NCBI GenBank assembly: GCA_011009095.1
Contig: VTPC01004177.1
Location: 140,026-204,025, forward strand
DNA: 64,000 bases
Reading direction: 5' to 3'
From: Ignelater luminosus
Lineage: Eukaryota; Arthropoda; Insecta; Coleoptera; Elateridae
Part shown: one piece after another, positions 1-13,600 of the stretch
Position numbering within the stretch: the stretch's first letter is position 1
How the letters are laid out: every line of letters begins with the position of its first letter
The notes under the pieces: model-generated
The model's input: the letters and a program-made list of their open reading frames with translations, nothing else
Databases searched by the model: none
Told to the model about the DNA's origin: nothing
Position numbers and translations under genes: made by a program

Positions 1-830
1 GATGCTGACTTCTAATCCTGCGTCCCATTATGTCCTAGAGATGCTCAATTGAGTTCAGGTCTGGACTACAGCCTGGCCACTCCAGGACTTGAATATTAAC
101 ATAACTTAAATATTCAGTAACAATATGTGTCGCATGTGGCCTAGTATTATCCTACATAAGAACAAATTCATCTCCAATATAAGGTGCAAAAGGTACCACA
201 AAAGGTTCTAAAATGTCCGTTATGTATCGTTCAGAAATCAGACGTCCACCATCAACAATAAACTGCTCTGTGCGAGCTGTTAAAGATATTCCAACCCATA
301 CCATCACTAAGCCGCCTCCATATAATGTAGTTTCTCAAATATTACAAGTGGAATATCTTTCGTTTGGCCTTCTGTACACTCTTGGACGGTGATCAGAACT
401 TACAAGGCAAAACCTTGACTTATCTGTAAATAACACCTGCTCCCAATCAAGAATTTCCCAATCCACATGCCTCCTTGCAAAAAGCCAATCTGTTTCTTCG
501 GTGGTTTACAGATAATCTGGGGCTGCTGCTAGAGGTCATAAATTCTCAGCACAAAGTCTTCTTCTTATGGTGGCTAACAGCAGTGCCATGAACCTCACTT
601 AGTTGTATTTGGAGACTTCATGCAGTAGTGAATCGTTCCCTAAGTGCTCGAAGCATTAAAAACCGGTCCTCCACAGCATTTGTAGCTCGTGGTCTGCCTT
701 GACCATGTCGTCTAACGTAATCATAGGTCTCCACAAACCTCTGAACCCTACTAACCGTTGTAGGCAATACGCCAAACCTTCTAGCAAGTTTGCGATTTGT
801 TAGTCCTTCCTTGGATAAAGCCTACTTTTA
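1..830 (-). mobile_element. Decayed Tc1-like transposase, cut by window edge
   Basis: Translated on the minus strand in pieces, this gives a Tc1-family transposase. A helix-turn-helix N-terminus with the words GLTNRKLARRFGV lies near 790-740. A DDE core with the words MVWVGISL, DNTRPHATH and SPDLNSIEHL runs from about 310 down to 30. The order and spacing match Tc1-like DD34D/E transposases. In-frame stops occur, for example just before DNTRPHATH and after SPDLNSIEHL, and the N-terminal and core parts are in different frames, so it is inactive. The C-terminus would lie left of base 1. It sits downstream of the gek exon ending at 1571, in the gek 3' intron or flank. Confidence 0.8.
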
Positions 831-1570
831 GTATAAAAGTGAGGTTTACTTACTTGAAAATCATACCCCTTATGAAAAGCTGCTATGATTTCGAAATTAA
901 ATAAAGAAGACAGACAAAAACCTACAAAAGGCATCATAATAAACAAATTATTATAATTGATATTAATGAATCCGAAAATACATAATATGTTTCGAAATAA
1001 AACCAAAAATCAGAGTGGTGTGTTAATTTTGCGGTTAAGTGTATTAGATTTTTATATCAATTTTGTTCATATCTTGATTCATGATCTTTGTGTTTTTTGT
1101 TTTTACTTCTTGCAAACATATTATTTGAGCTTCCTTCAGATTCTTTTTCAGGTGAATTTCTTTCCCTTTTTTTTATGTTACCTTGACTGCAACTGCTTAA
1201 TCGTATATTTTTTTATTGATCCTGTTTTGTTCTCCCTTTCCCTTAGCTTTAACTCTCTGTTCATACTCTTCTTTTAGTAAATTTTATTTTTTCTCAGTTA
1301 TTTGAAGTTGGTAATTTAATTTCTTTTTTGCCACTGTCACTTTCGATTTTAAAATGAATTTAATTTAACAATAATGAAACATAACAAGTTAAATACTTGT
1401 TGATGGTACTTTGGCCACTTTCTATGATCACTTAACCTCACTTACCTTTTACACTAACTTTAAGACTCTTTTCTAAACGATAGGCACTCAATTGGTGCTT
1501 CCTTTACCTGTTATCACCACCACCCCACCCATTTTAATATTTAATTAAACTAAATTCTAAGATAACTTAC
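831..1570. other. Intronic spacer, no feature recognised
   Basis: AT-rich sequence with T-rich runs on the plus strand around 1080-1290. An open frame there (957-1277) is phenylalanine/leucine-rich low complexity and looks non-coding. The exon ending at 1571 has a good donor here (GTAAGT on the minus strand), so this is intron. I searched the minus strand for the CRIB motif expected at the end of gek and did not see it. Confidence 0.5.
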
Positions 1571-3848
1571 GTTGATGCACATTGGACAGATATAATAAAT
1601 GACACAAATCGTGTAAGATGCACATGGAGAGACTTCCTGTGTCATTTAATGGCTTAGCTCTTTTAACATTAAGTGTCTGGACCCATTCTCCTGTTGCGCA
1701 ATTAAATACATCTATATGAGTTTCGCTGTACACTACTAAATGTCCGTCACGGTAACCTAAATAAAAGTACAAAAGTACAGACTTTTCCAATCGAGTCTTA
1801 ATAACACACTCACAAATTGCTGTAGGTAAGGCAGGATACATAATCTCTCGATCCCTAGATTTACGTCCATGTCTGTCTACATAAGCCGCAAGAGTACCAA
1901 ACACTAAGAGATATTCATTCCTTGGAAGTTCAATAACTCTTAATGCTTCCACTCCGCTACATGCTAAAGTGGCTTGAAGAGGATTTTCGGGATGCAGTAA
2001 AGCTGAAACAAAACATTTTCGAAATTTCTCTCTTCCAACTCAAATTGAACAAACTCACAGATTGGAGGCTGATCACCCTGTAGGCTATAAAGTGTAAAAT
2101 TGGAAGATGAACCTACACACAATCTACCGTCAGAAAGCAACTGCAACGATTGTACAGACACTGGTAACCCCAATTCACGTAAACGATGATGCCGTGTTCG
2201 AGTTCTTGTTATTTCATAAACTATTATCGCAGAAGAGTTTTGCTAAAAAAACAATCGAATGCTTATCTTAAATACTGACAGAATTACCAATTTTGATTAT
2301 TCACCTGTTTTTTAACAGCAACACAAAGGCAAAATGTTAATGGAGCTTGTAATACTGCACCAATAGCAAAAGTGGAACAACCTTTGCTTTCAGCTACTTT
2401 AATCCACTCCGTATCATCTCCATCAAGTGCACGAATAGGTACTAATCTTACGTGGCGCTGTTTACCACTCACAACCACTAATAAATGTTCCTCACTGATA
2501 TATTCCAGCTGATAGATTTTCTTACCCTCGCCAATACGTGCAATTTCTAAATTCCAAATAGCAATTTGAAAAAAAATTGCAAAATATACAAGTAAATAAA
2601 TAAAAACCTGTTCGATCCAAATCAACGCAATAAAGTCCTTCTTCAGCCCCGACAACTACCCTGTCAGGATCTATAATTGCGGCACTTAAGGTATTCTTAA
2701 TAAGAGCTAACGAGTTATCTACAAGATCTCGCGCTACAAGCACTGTGGTGTTTGGAAGATTATTTCGTTTCAGTATACGATGCAGTTCTGATAATGCCAC
2801 TACCCACTTATTCTTTTCCCCTTCAGAATCTGCCAACATAAGGGTGGAATTTCTCGGGCCGGGTGGTTCCATCAATGAACTCGTAATCTAAAATAATCAA
2901 TGGACGTTAAGAAAACTCTGGAAATCGATTAGTAACTATTACAAACCAACCCTAAATATACAGGGGATATCTTTTTTGTTAGCATGAATTACATCCGATT
3001 CTCTCACGCTCGTAACTGTAAACTGTGGATCTCTCATATCAAGTACGTGAGCTACATGTACACTTGGTAGGGCATTACGGTCAGGCGATATATCGTACAG
3101 GAAAAGTTTGAAGTCACATACAACTACAAATTGTCGGACCCAACCTGTTAAATGTTAATCAAATTGAAGTTTACTCAAACCGTGTTAAAATTCAAATTGT
3201 TATACCCTTTTTAACTCCTCCTTGCTTAGGAACCTTAACGTATCCCTCATATGCAGTACCTATACCCCTAGTAGGATCAATTCCAAGAGGTCTCTTGGCT
3301 AGAATCAACAGAAAATTACAATTATGTGTATGAAGTATTTTAAACGTATACTTTGATCGGGAGGCACTGGACATACAGCAGGCACATGCGGACAGCAAGA
3401 AGTATGACAAGTGAATCCACAGATCTCACAGACCATTCCCTGACGCATCAAGCCCACCATGAGTGAAGTACAGTGGCTACATTTAGTTGGACTAGAAAAT
3501 GTTCGAACCAAAAATTGATGGCTCTTATGTTTTAGGGGCGATTGCGGTTCGTGCTGAAACAAAAAACAAATTCTCATCTCTATTTGACTCGAGAGAGAGA
3601 GAGAGAGAGCAAACTAAATCTTACCAGACTCATCTCTGAAAGGTTGCTCTTGGAGCTTGTGACGCTTAAAGCTCGATTATCTTCAATGTCGCCATCTTCA
3701 GATTCGATGGAGCCACCTTGATAAAGTAAACCCTGAACGGTACTAGCTTCGTATTGTTGTGCATGCGCCTGCACTTGCTGTTGGGTGGAATTTGTTTCTT
3801 TGAGAAACTGATCAAGGTAGGACATTTGAGACGAAGGCCTTTCAAGAA
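1571..3848 (-). CDS. gek: gek/MRCK part 3: C1, PH and citron-homology exons
   Basis: C-terminal half of genghis khan, the insect MRCK (Cdc42-binding kinase). Exons, all with GT-AG sites and matching phases: 3625-3848, 3352-3553, 3206-3298, 2951-3144, 2608-2887, 2305-2546, 2059-2242, 1571-2002. The first carries a Ser/Gln-rich linker. The second is a C1 zinc finger ([27 protein letters not shown]) for lipid or membrane binding. The next three make a PH domain ([40 protein letters not shown]). The remainder is the citron-homology domain ([51 protein letters not shown]). The last exon ends in phase 1 at a GTAAGT donor, so at least one more exon, expected to hold the Cdc42-binding CRIB, lies beyond the left edge. 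About 1,550 residues are encoded in the window, against roughly 1,640 for fly Gek. Confidence 0.93.
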
Positions 3849-4406
3849 CTATAAAAACAAGAAGAAAAACAAACAAATAATTTAAGAGGAAACATTATGT
3901 TTGTTTTGTTTTTGTTTCGGTCTATTATCGTGTGGAATTACAGAGTTTTTAAGAAACTTGAAATTCCATAACAAAACAGCTATAAATGCAAAATAAAAAA
4001 CATAAGATAGCATTATTAAATAAACAAGGAAAAACAACAACATAAACTTTACAAACAACACAATTGAGTTGCATAATAATTGTACAAATGTGTAAAATTA
4101 ACAAAATCATAATTATATAAGTGTTTTTAGGTGTTTAGTTCCTAAAATGAGACTGCACAAAACTTAATAGCACCTAAATTAAAAGGAAGAAAACCAACAA
4201 AAGTTCTGTATATTATTTTTTAAAAAACCACACTAAAAAATGCTAGAACTATCATAACATGAGATTAGCTGCATCAGAACATATACAAAAACAATAAAAA
4301 AATATTTCTTAATGCAAATATTAGCACTCCAAGCCTTTATAATTATATACAAAGAAATTAAGCTCGATTATAATAAGGCGCTAGCTTAAAAATATTAACA
4401 ACAAAC

Positions 4407-4448
4407 CCTTCGAGCGGTGTGAGATGCTGGACGGCTGTCCAATACTCG
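4407..4448 (-). CDS. gek: Possible 42-nt cassette exon of gek
   Basis: A short segment bounded by AG upstream (minus strand) and GTTTGT downstream. It is 42 nt, a multiple of three. The coiled-coil exon ending at 10671 leaves one base over, and the next sure exon at 3848 needs two, so the piece can be included or skipped without changing frame. Included, it reads SIGQPSSISHRSK, serine-rich linker sequence of the kind found between the MRCK coiled coil and C1 domain. It is GC-richer than the surrounding intron. Inference only: no transcript evidence. Confidence 0.4.
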
Positions 4449-6024
4449 CTGCTTGTAACATGTTTTTAAAAAATTTCACTATAAAATATACTTTCGACTT
4501 ACAGTAATGTTATTGTCTAAAGAAACCTTTAAAATAAAAATAAAACTAAAACACACAAGTATGTACGGTAACATTTACTACTTTCAAGGTTAATTAAATT
4601 ATTCCAGGTTATAATAAATAAAATAGAATCAAGATCTACAATTGCTTTATATAAAAACTATTGTCATAACACAATATATACACACTCAATACTAAACAAC
4701 AAAATTTACATATTTATGTAAGAATCTGTCTCTATAATCATTCAATCACTTAACTACTTTTTTTCTGGCTTCAAATCTTTTTTAACAATTTCTTAATAAA
4801 CATTTCGACCATTCAATTAGTGATGTGAAAAAATAGTTTTTTTTCTCTCAAATTTATATAATTGCCCAAGGTTAAGTATGAACAACACTAGCCTATCGGT
4901 ATAGTAATATTAAAAAGACTATAAGATTGTTTCAATTAAAAAAAGTAGTTAGGCCTTGCTTGTAATGAAATGTAAACTGGAATTCTTAACCCTTTTGCAA
5001 CAACTTAATTGTAGAATTATTCAAGAATTATGGAAACGCATTTAAAATTAATGTTTAATCAGATGTGTTATTGTAACGTTCTTCATTTTGAGGTGAGGTT
5101 AACACCAAAAGGGGAAAAAATATCTTGTTTTGGTAAGCATTGTATTATAATTTGTAAATAGGGCAGGTTGAAGCTAGTTGAGCCTAGGGGCAAGTCGGGA
5201 CATCTCCGAAACTATGTAGTACACAAACTTAAATGTTGATGGCATGGTTATTCAGTGTGTGTGATGGTATTGGTTTTTTGCAATCGAATAAGGAGTAATA
5301 TTTTAGTTTCACATAAAAAATATTGCGGATAAAATCAAGAGATGTAGAGAAACCCACTCTTGATAAATGTTTTTGATGTTACAATTTAAAAAATTGTGTT
5401 TCTCCTTCATTTTTAAAGAATTGTTAAATTTAATTTTTTAATAATGGTACGTAAGAATGTAACTTTAATGTACCACGCTTCAGAGTTACGTTCTATGCCT
5501 GAACTGCAAAAACTCACATTTAGCTTTACACTGGTTATGAGAAATAAAACTTAAGATAATGTCAGCAATGTTCTTCTGAGCAGAGTCAAACAACTTTTTG
5601 AAAACTAACTTTCATTGTTAATCTTTTAGTGGCACCTCTAATTTCATGGCAAGACCCTTTCCACATGGTTTCGCAAAAAAAGGTGCCACCCAGCATCACT
5701 TCTAAAGTTCTCTCTCTGGGAAACACAGATTGATTAAGTTTTTTTTTTTTTTTTGTTTTTATACAGAGCACAGACTCTAGAACAAACAGAATGTTCTATG
5801 AGCGCCGCTTTATAATGCTTTTACCTCGTTAATTTCTCTTTGTAGACATAGATGAATGAGAAAAGGATGCGCACAGCAAAATAACTAATAGGTACACTTA
5901 CGAACATTCAGTTTTATATGGCAAACATTTTAGCTGATTTTGCTTGTTTTAGCATACAAATGATTAAATGTTACGTACAAATTAGACAATACACATATCC
6001 AAGAACTATTTGAGAAAAAGATAT

Positions 6025-6200
6025 GATAAAAACCAGTGGCGTAAACCTAATGAGGTCTATAAATTAAAAAATGTGTCTTCCACCATTAAACATGGAGGCA
6101 CAAACGTTATAATCTTGAGTGCAATGGGGTACAGTGCCGTAGGAAATCTCAACTTTATTGAAGGAAATATGAATAAAGAAGCTTAAATAACCGAAAGATT
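6025..6200 (+). pseudogene. Tc1-like transposase scrap
   Basis: Plus-strand translation gives VYKLKNVSSTIKHGGTNVII and then SAVGNLNFIEGNMNKEA, which match the central part of Tc1 transposases (usually VKHGGGSVMVWG, then NLVFIEGIMNK). There are frame interruptions, and nothing on either side continues the gene. It is a dead fragment in the large gek intron. Confidence 0.7.
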
Positions 6201-6496
6201 AGTAAATTCCATACAAAACAGTTATCAAGAGTAAAGGAAATCCAACAACCTATTAAAACTATTTTAGAGTAAGCATATACAACTGAATGTTTCTCTATTT
6301 TATACTGTTTTTGACAATATGTTATTTTTTGTTAGGTTAGATTTTTGTTCTACATTAATTAGTATTATTATAATGTAGAGTAATAAAGTTATCAAGTACA
6401 TTACAAATTTAACAACAATCATTTGTCTTAATCGTCTAGCTTCTTGTAATTCCCGAAAACTGATTGTTCATAAGTGTATATATATAAATCAGCATA

Positions 6497-7990
6497 TTAG
6501 GCCTGAAGGCCTACAGCTTCTATTCGCAACTTCCACATTTTCCTGTTGGTTGCAATATTTCCCCAGTCATGTAGGTTAAATTTTTTAATATCTTCTTCTA
6601 CATTTTGCCACCATGTCTTCCTCGGTCTTCCCTTTCTGTTCTTTTCTGCCATTTCTGTTTTGAAAATAGTTTTTGTTAGTTCGTTATTGTTCATTCGTAT
6701 TATATGGCCTAACCACCTTAGTCTGTTTTGGGTTATTGTAGTTTATCTCTAGGTCTTTATATATTTCTTTTAGTTCATTATTAGTTCTTTGTCTCCAGGT
6801 GTCATTTTCTTTTATTCCTCCACAAATTCTCCTCAGGATTTTTCTTTCCCATATGTCTAGTCTATTTTTACTTTCTTCTGTTACTGTTAATTATTGTTTT
6901 ATATATGTGTATTTTTGTTTTCCTTGATATATTTTTTGCATTCGGCACTTTATTTAGGGTCCTGCACATTTTTTGCTTGCCGTGATTCTTCTTTTTATTT
7001 CACTACTGCACTCTCCCCTACTTGTTATTTCAGTCCCTAGGTACACTACACTATTTACTATGTTAAAACTGTATTTTGTATTGTTTTCACTTTTTAGTAT
7101 CAGTCTAAGATTTTCATTTTGGCCTTTGTTTCCTAGAATCGTGTAGTTTGATTTCTGTTGGTTTATTTCTGGTCCTGCTTCTTTGGCTTGTTTTTCAAAT
7201 CTTTTTAGAATTTCCTTTAATTCTTCTTTGGTTCTTGCGAGTATTACTACATCATCTGCATAGGCCAGTAGTTGATATGAGTTTTTTAGTATGTTGTTGT
7301 TTGTTTTGATATTGCTTTTTCTTATTATATTCTCTAAGGTTGTGTTAAAGAGGGTTGTGGATAGCGGGTCTCCTTGTTTTACTCCTGAGTTACTGGTAAA
7401 ACCAGCTGAAAGTTGTCCTTGATATGATATTTTGTTTGTTGTTTCTTTTAATGTCATTTTCACTAGTGGTACAAGTTCTGTTGGGATATTTAAACTTTGC
7501 ATAGCTTCGATTAAATTTTTTCTGTTAATTTTATCAAAGGTTTGTTTAAAGTCTAGAATTAATGCATGTATTGGAATATTCTTTTTCCGCATTTTTCCTG
7601 TATCTGTCTTAGTGCAAAGATATGATTTATTACTGACTTTCCATTTCTAAAACCTGCTTGGTATTGTCCTATTTTTTCCTCTATATCTTCCTGTATTCTT
7701 TTATTTATTACTTTTGCCAGTAACTTATAGGTTACATTTAGGAGTGATATTAGTCTGTAATTTTCTGGGTTTTGCGCGCTTCCTTTTTTATGTACTGGGT
7801 GTATTATTGCTTGACTCCATTCTTTAGGCATACATTTTTCTTTCCAGATTTGCTTTATTAGGTTGTATATTCGATCAAATATTTCTTCGCTGCTGTATTT
7901 TATTTGTTCTATTGTGATGCCATCTTCACCTGGACTTTCATTGTTTTTTGATTTCTTTATTATTTCTATTTTTGTTGGTTCTTCTAATTA
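6497..7990 (-). mobile_element. LINE reverse-transcriptase half, broken
   Basis: A non-LTR retrotransposon reverse transcriptase on the minus strand, inserted in a gek intron in the same direction as gek. It starts near 7990 (SPGEDGITIEQIKY) and runs through MPKEWSQAIIHPVHKKGS, the fingers (NYRLISLLN), a palm with FRNGKS and GVKQGDPLS, and the catalytic YADD near 7260. The thumb ends at about 6954. A C-terminal tail with GRPRKTWWQNVEEDIKKF follows at 6497-6694. The frame breaks between 7559 and 7592 and again near 6954, where the expected wrist region is missing. The endonuclease is absent here. The GRPRKTW tail is typical of a common insect endonuclease/RT LINE group; I could not fix the clade. 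Confidence 0.88.
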
Positions 7991-8084
7991 CCCCCCTTCA
8001 GTGGCTTACCAATTAGGGACTTTATTAATGAGAATTAATGAGAAAATCAGTGAAGAACAATTCAATCATTGAATTGAAAAAATG

Positions 8085-8260
8085 AAAACTTTCCTGATGA
8101 TATTTTAGAATTCTAGAGGAAAAAAATCTCACTAAAATCACCACAAGACATAGAATTAGCTATCGAAATGATTATAAAACAAATACAAGAAGCCGTTTGG
8201 GAATTAACCAAGCAAAACAAAAAAGGGAAAAAGGTTACCATTCCTCTAATCTTATGTAAA
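8085..8260 (+). mobile_element. Probable LINE endonuclease-end fragment
   Basis: Plus-strand translation around 8130-8245 gives SPQDIELAIEMIIKQIQEAV. This resembles the stretch that follows the endonuclease domain in Jockey/R1-type LINEs. It is short, has frame problems, and lies in opposite orientation to the RT fragment just upstream. A weak call based only on resemblance. Confidence 0.35.
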
Positions 8261-10670
8261 AAATGGCAACTGCTCAACTTGCCTCGTACATGGGTTATAG
8301 AGGAAGAAAAGGCGTGCTGGTCCTTCAGCTAGATCCTTTATCAAATATTATTATTATTATCATCCATAGGTTTGTGTCTAAATCGATCTAAACAGTATCC
8401 ACATAAAGATTCATTTAACTATTTATGCGTTGTTGCAATTTGTGGTTTATAACTTTTCTCTAATAATAAGGATAAAATTGAATTTGGAAAATGCAAGTTT
8501 TTCAGTTTTGATCTTATTTTTAAACTGAACAAAACATTGATGAAATAATTATCTCGAATCAGCTTCTTACAAACTGATACTTAAATAAAATAAATAGATT
8601 TCTGTAAAAAAATACAACTCACTAGTTGCAAGAAGGTTAGAATTCTGTGATGCACAATTTTATGATTGCTACTGTGATTCATAATAACATACTGAATAAT
8701 CTATCACTTTGCTAATGTAAATTATGAGCCACTTTCACATATTTAATCGTTTTTACATTAAAAAGTAGGGCGATCTTTATAAGTAATTTAAAAAATAATG
8801 ATTCACCATATTAATGATGAAATGGACTGTAAATAAACCAAGAAAGTTTTGTACTACATAATAAGAGTAGATCTCAAAATAACTTTATTTCTGCCGAAAT
8901 CACCTACAAGTATCAAATTTAACTTATTTTATCTTTATTGTGAAATTTGTGTACTGTTTGTTTTCATGTTCATGTGTTATTATATCTGCGTTCACATGTA
9001 AATTAGCTGTGAAATCATGTTTGCACATATTCACATATCATCATATCAATATGATGTGTCAGCGCTGTCAGTTGTGAGGTTATGTTATGTATTGTGGAAA
9101 GCTAAGCTTTCTGGAAGGAAGACCCACGGTCTTTAGGCAATATGTTGCAGATTAAATATTCTTCTGATTTTATTCATTAATTGGCATTTCAACTGCATCA
9201 GCAGTAATTTCAAAAATAAACTGTGGCCTACTTGAGGTTTTTTTCCCGAACATGCTGTATTAATTTGTTAATTTATTAAAAAGTTTGTTTTCGATGTCAA
9301 AAGAAAGTGAGGTTAGAAAGTTAGTTGTCAATGTCAAAGAAAGTGAGGTTAGGAAGTTAATTGTCAATGTCAAAAGAAAATAAAGTAAAGTAAGGTTAGC
9401 TTAAAATTTTTTTATTTTCTGGGATTATTTTATTTTTCACACAGCATTGAATAAACAACATTGCCTTTATGACTTTTACCGATGTATACCTGTATATAAA
9501 TCACTAATAGAAAATTCTGTTTTCAACCCTGGACAATTAATTTGAATTTGTTATAAATGTTATATTAAAAAAAATCTATCCAAGTATGTAGTAAAAAACC
9601 TCTTTGTAAACGATATGGTAGTCTTCAAAAATCTTTACATTACTAATCACAAAATACCGCTAACATAACTTTATAATACAAATTCCATAATTGATTTGTA
9701 AACATTCTAATACAAACCTGACAATCAGTTTATTATAACTTCAATATTTTATATCTTAATTGTTGTAAATAATTATGTACGATATGATTTAATTGTGCAT
9801 AACCTAAAAAAAAACAAGTGGCCATTTACTACTTGAAAGCATGTATGCAAGACATTTTAAAATATCAAAACGTCATACGAATCAATACAAAAACAAATAA
9901 GCCGCCTTAATGCAAATCAACACAATTTATAATATTACAGGGTAGTATCGTCAAAGAAGTCATTCTACCCTATCTTAAAACATATTTATCTCACCATTTG
10001 AATGGTCGATAAACAAAACAATACAAATTTAATAGATAAAATAAATAAGATAACAAATAAATAAATAAATAACAAAGAAAAAAGAACAGTGAACTTAATA
10101 AACATTTGCATGTCTTAAATGCATAAAATCAATATAAATGAAAAAGAGGGAAAAAAAAAGATGGAACATGCAAAAGTACACTCTTTTCTTTCTGATTTGT
10201 CTCATTACAGTAAAAATTAGATGAAATAAACGAACTTTATCAAGAATTCACTATGCACAAGTGCGTATATTTAAAAAAAAAACTGTCAAAACATAGTCTG
10301 TGAACCATAAACTCGTAAAAGTAGCAACATGATGCCCCAGAAGCATGACGTGATTCCAATGACCAGAGGGACCTGACGTAACCACGATCGAACTGTACAC
10401 ATATACAGTTACTACCTGCCTAGGAGTGCTAATATACATTGTGGTCAATAAAAACTAAAATGACAACCCGAACAGTTACATAATCAGTGCACATCATAAC
10501 ATTACCTTCTGACCACAATGTTTGTCTTTAGAACAAGGTTCAATTTTATTTAAAACAAAAAAAGTTAACAAAAAAAAGAACAGATCGTAAAAATAACAGT
10601 ATGTGTTAAAATTAAACCTTTATTGAATCAGTAGTGGTGATAGATAGATAAACAGAAAAAAGGTACTTAC
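8261..10670. other. Large gek intron, AT-rich
   Basis: About 2.4 kb of intron between the coiled-coil and linker exons. It has a short tandem repeat at 9294-9380 and many AACCTAA/TTAGGTT words. The small open frame at 10251-10448 (minus) shows no family resemblance. I see no exon here with matching phase and splice sites. Confidence 0.5.
9294..9380. repeat. 37-bp tandem repeat, about 2.4 copies
   Basis: The unit starts ATGTCAAAAGAAAGTGAGG and repeats at 9294, 9331 and 9367 with one-base length differences. Intronic minisatellite with no other signal. Confidence 0.75.
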
Positions 10671-13600
10671 ATCCTTCTCCGGAATCGAGACGATTTTGTA
10701 AATCTTTAATTTGTTTGTCTTTTCGTTTTAAATCAATGGTTAAGGCCTCATTTCGTTGTCGGTAATCTCGTAATTCCCTAGTAGGTGAATTTCAAACTTG
10801 TTAATTAATCTTTCAGAAATTATCAATTGATCAATTAAGAAAAGTAAGGTTATGTAATTCAAATTCAACGTAATCAATCTTGGTTGTTATGCGCACAACT
10901 AGACATTAAAAAAAAAACTTACTTTTGTGCAGCAAGTAATTCTGCCCTGGTTTTACTAAGATCCTCGTTAATTGCCTGTTTAGCCTGAATTTCTGTTTGC
11001 AACGAACTCTGCAAATTGAGCAATTCCATTTTATCTAATTTCTGCGATCTACGATTCCTCCAATTCTTATCGCCCGTTCCAACTGCATTCGTCACACCTT
11101 AAATTTATCAGATACATACAAGAAACTAAAAACTTGCTAATATACATACCAGAATGTTTCAAATACTCTAATTCCTCAGTCATTTTTGTAGCGAGAGCTT
11201 GAAGATATGAACGAGCATCTTTTTCATCACTAACCCACTGTATTATTTCCGATAATTGAGATTCCCACTGGCCTAAACTTTCTTGTTTACTACGTAATTG
11301 TTCATATTCGGTTTCTAGTGCGGCTCTATCACCTTGTAAACGTGCCATTTGATCAGTCAGCTAATAAAGAAGAGAAACAGTTTCAACGTTTTGATTGTTA
11401 AAAGAAAGACCACATTCACATGACAAAACAAACAAAAGCAAAAAAAAAAACAAAACTCACTAAATTAATATTAGTGTGCAACTTATTATTATCTTCACGC
11501 AACATCAGTTTTTCTCGTTCATGTCGACGGTTTAATTCGGTGATAACTTGTTCCGAATCGGCTATAGCTTCTACACGTGCCTTCTCTTGTCTCTCCTTTA
11601 ATATTTGCACCTATACATGTGATACGATTTAAAAACTTGTGCAAATTAACAAAAGTAAATAAAAAAAATGTAAAACAATCATACTAGGCACATTCTACAG
11701 AATTAAATTAGAACAAATGAAGAAAGATGTTGCAGGATTTCCACAAGTTGTGATGCATAAAAAAAGGGAAAAAAGTGAGTGAATTTAGAAAATAAAGTGG
11801 GAAATAGTAAATAAATAAATAAAAGTTGCCACTACTCCAGTGTTGCCAGGTGGAAGAAACTTTTTCTCCATTCACCTATTATTTATGCTGTAGGTGAAAA
11901 TCTTCAACCAACAGATGGTGCTAGACTTCATCAAAATGTATCAAAATAGCGAAGGAAAGAGTGATTATAGCTATAACCAATGCTGCCAAAGCTGGCATAA
12001 ATTTCCATAAATAGTAGCATATTGTGAAAGGTAGATCATCCTATACATTTCCCCGATCAATCAATTTTTAACAACAATATATATATATATATGTCATAAA
12101 ATAATGAAAATAACATTGCCTATGTTAATCTAACCTTAATCTTTTCTATCACAAATGGCTGCTAAAAGGAAGTATTATTTATGGACCTTCTTGGTTTTTC
12201 TCCAATATGTGTCCAGGAAAGTATGCAACGAATAGAAAATTTTTTTTTATGAATTTCTCAGAAAACTTGTTTAATTATAAAATTTTGCACTTACTCCAAA
12301 ACTTCCAATAACAGAAATAAAACTCGAAAAAACATTATTTTTCCATTAAGAAAAACGACTGAGTTGCAAATTTACTCAAAATCTTTAATTTTTCCTTAAT
12401 AAATCCCAACGTTTTTAAGATCCTCACTAATTTCCCCATCAAGTTCAGAAATTCCCAATTTGAGGAAAGCTCGTGATACCTGGCAACACTGCAGTACTAA
12501 AAATTTATCTTCAATTTTTATTTTGTGCCTCCTCGTAGTCCTGCACGGACCGAAATTTTCAATTTCCAGGTCCGGAGACAAACTTGACGCGACCTGGTAA
12601 AACCCAATAACTTCTTAAGCAGCCAGACAGATCCGCGAAGTTAGAACAGGCAGCCCGACAGAGAAGCCTCAGGAGCTTAGAAGTCCAAAAGGTCGGACAG
12701 GTCGGAGAGAGATAGACCCAATAAGTCCAAAAAGCCCGGCAGGCCCGAACGGTCCGACAGACACAAGCAGTTCTATAGACCCGAGAAGCCCGAAAGGCCC
12801 AAACGGTTCGTCAGGGCCGAATAGTTCTATAGACCCGAGAAGCTAGAAAGGCCAAAAAGCCCAAAAAGCCCAACAGACTCGAAAGACCTGAAGGGTCTAG
12901 AAGTCTAAAAGGACCGAACCAATAGGTCCAACAGACCAAGAAATCAGAACAGCCCTGTAGACCCGAAGGGCCAAGAAGTCTAAAAGGCCCGACAGACCCG
13001 TCTAGCCCGATAGGGCCGAGAAATCAAAACGGCCCGATGGACTTGTGAGACCTAAAGAGTTGAGAAGTCTAGAAAGTCCAAACGGTCCGGCAGACCAAGA
13101 AATCAAACTGGCTCAATAGACCCGAAAAGTCCAAAAGGCTCGACAGACAGGAATCAAAACAGCCTGATAAGACTCGAGAGACCCGAAGGGTCGAAAAGTC
13201 TAGAAGGTCCGAACAGTCCGACAGGACCGAGAAATCAAAACGGCTCAATAGACCCGAAAAGTCCAAAAGGCTCGACAGACCTATCTGACCTGAAAGCGCC
13301 GAGAGATCAATACGCCCGATAAACTCGAGAGACCCAAAGGGTCGAGAAGTATAAAAAGGTCCAAATGGTCCAACAGAACTGATAGGCCCGACAGGCCAAG
13401 AAATCAAAACGCCCGATAGACCCGAAGGTCCAAGAAGTCCAAAAGGCCTGACAGACCTGTCTGGCCCGATAGGGCCGAGAGATCAAAACGGACCAATAAA
13501 CTCGAGAGACCCAGAGGGTTGAGGAGTCTGAAAGGCCTGAACGGTCTGACAGACCAAGAAATCAAAATGACCCAACCCGAAGGGCCAAGAAGTCCAAAGG

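Noticed and set aside
957-1277. 106-residue plus-strand open frame
   Set aside because: Phe/Leu/Tyr-rich translation of T-rich intron DNA, no domain, antisense to gek.
10251-10448. 65-residue minus-strand open frame in a gek intron
   Set aside because: No family resemblance and no splice signals that would join it to gek in phase.
13069-13407. 112-residue minus-strand open frame
   Set aside because: Translation of the degenerate GC-rich array; internal near-repeats ([11 protein letters not shown] twice) come from DNA repeats, not a protein family.
12560-13600. GC-rich block as CpG island or rDNA
   Set aside because: Lies inside a gek intron, is made of short degenerate repeats, and has no rRNA-like sequence.
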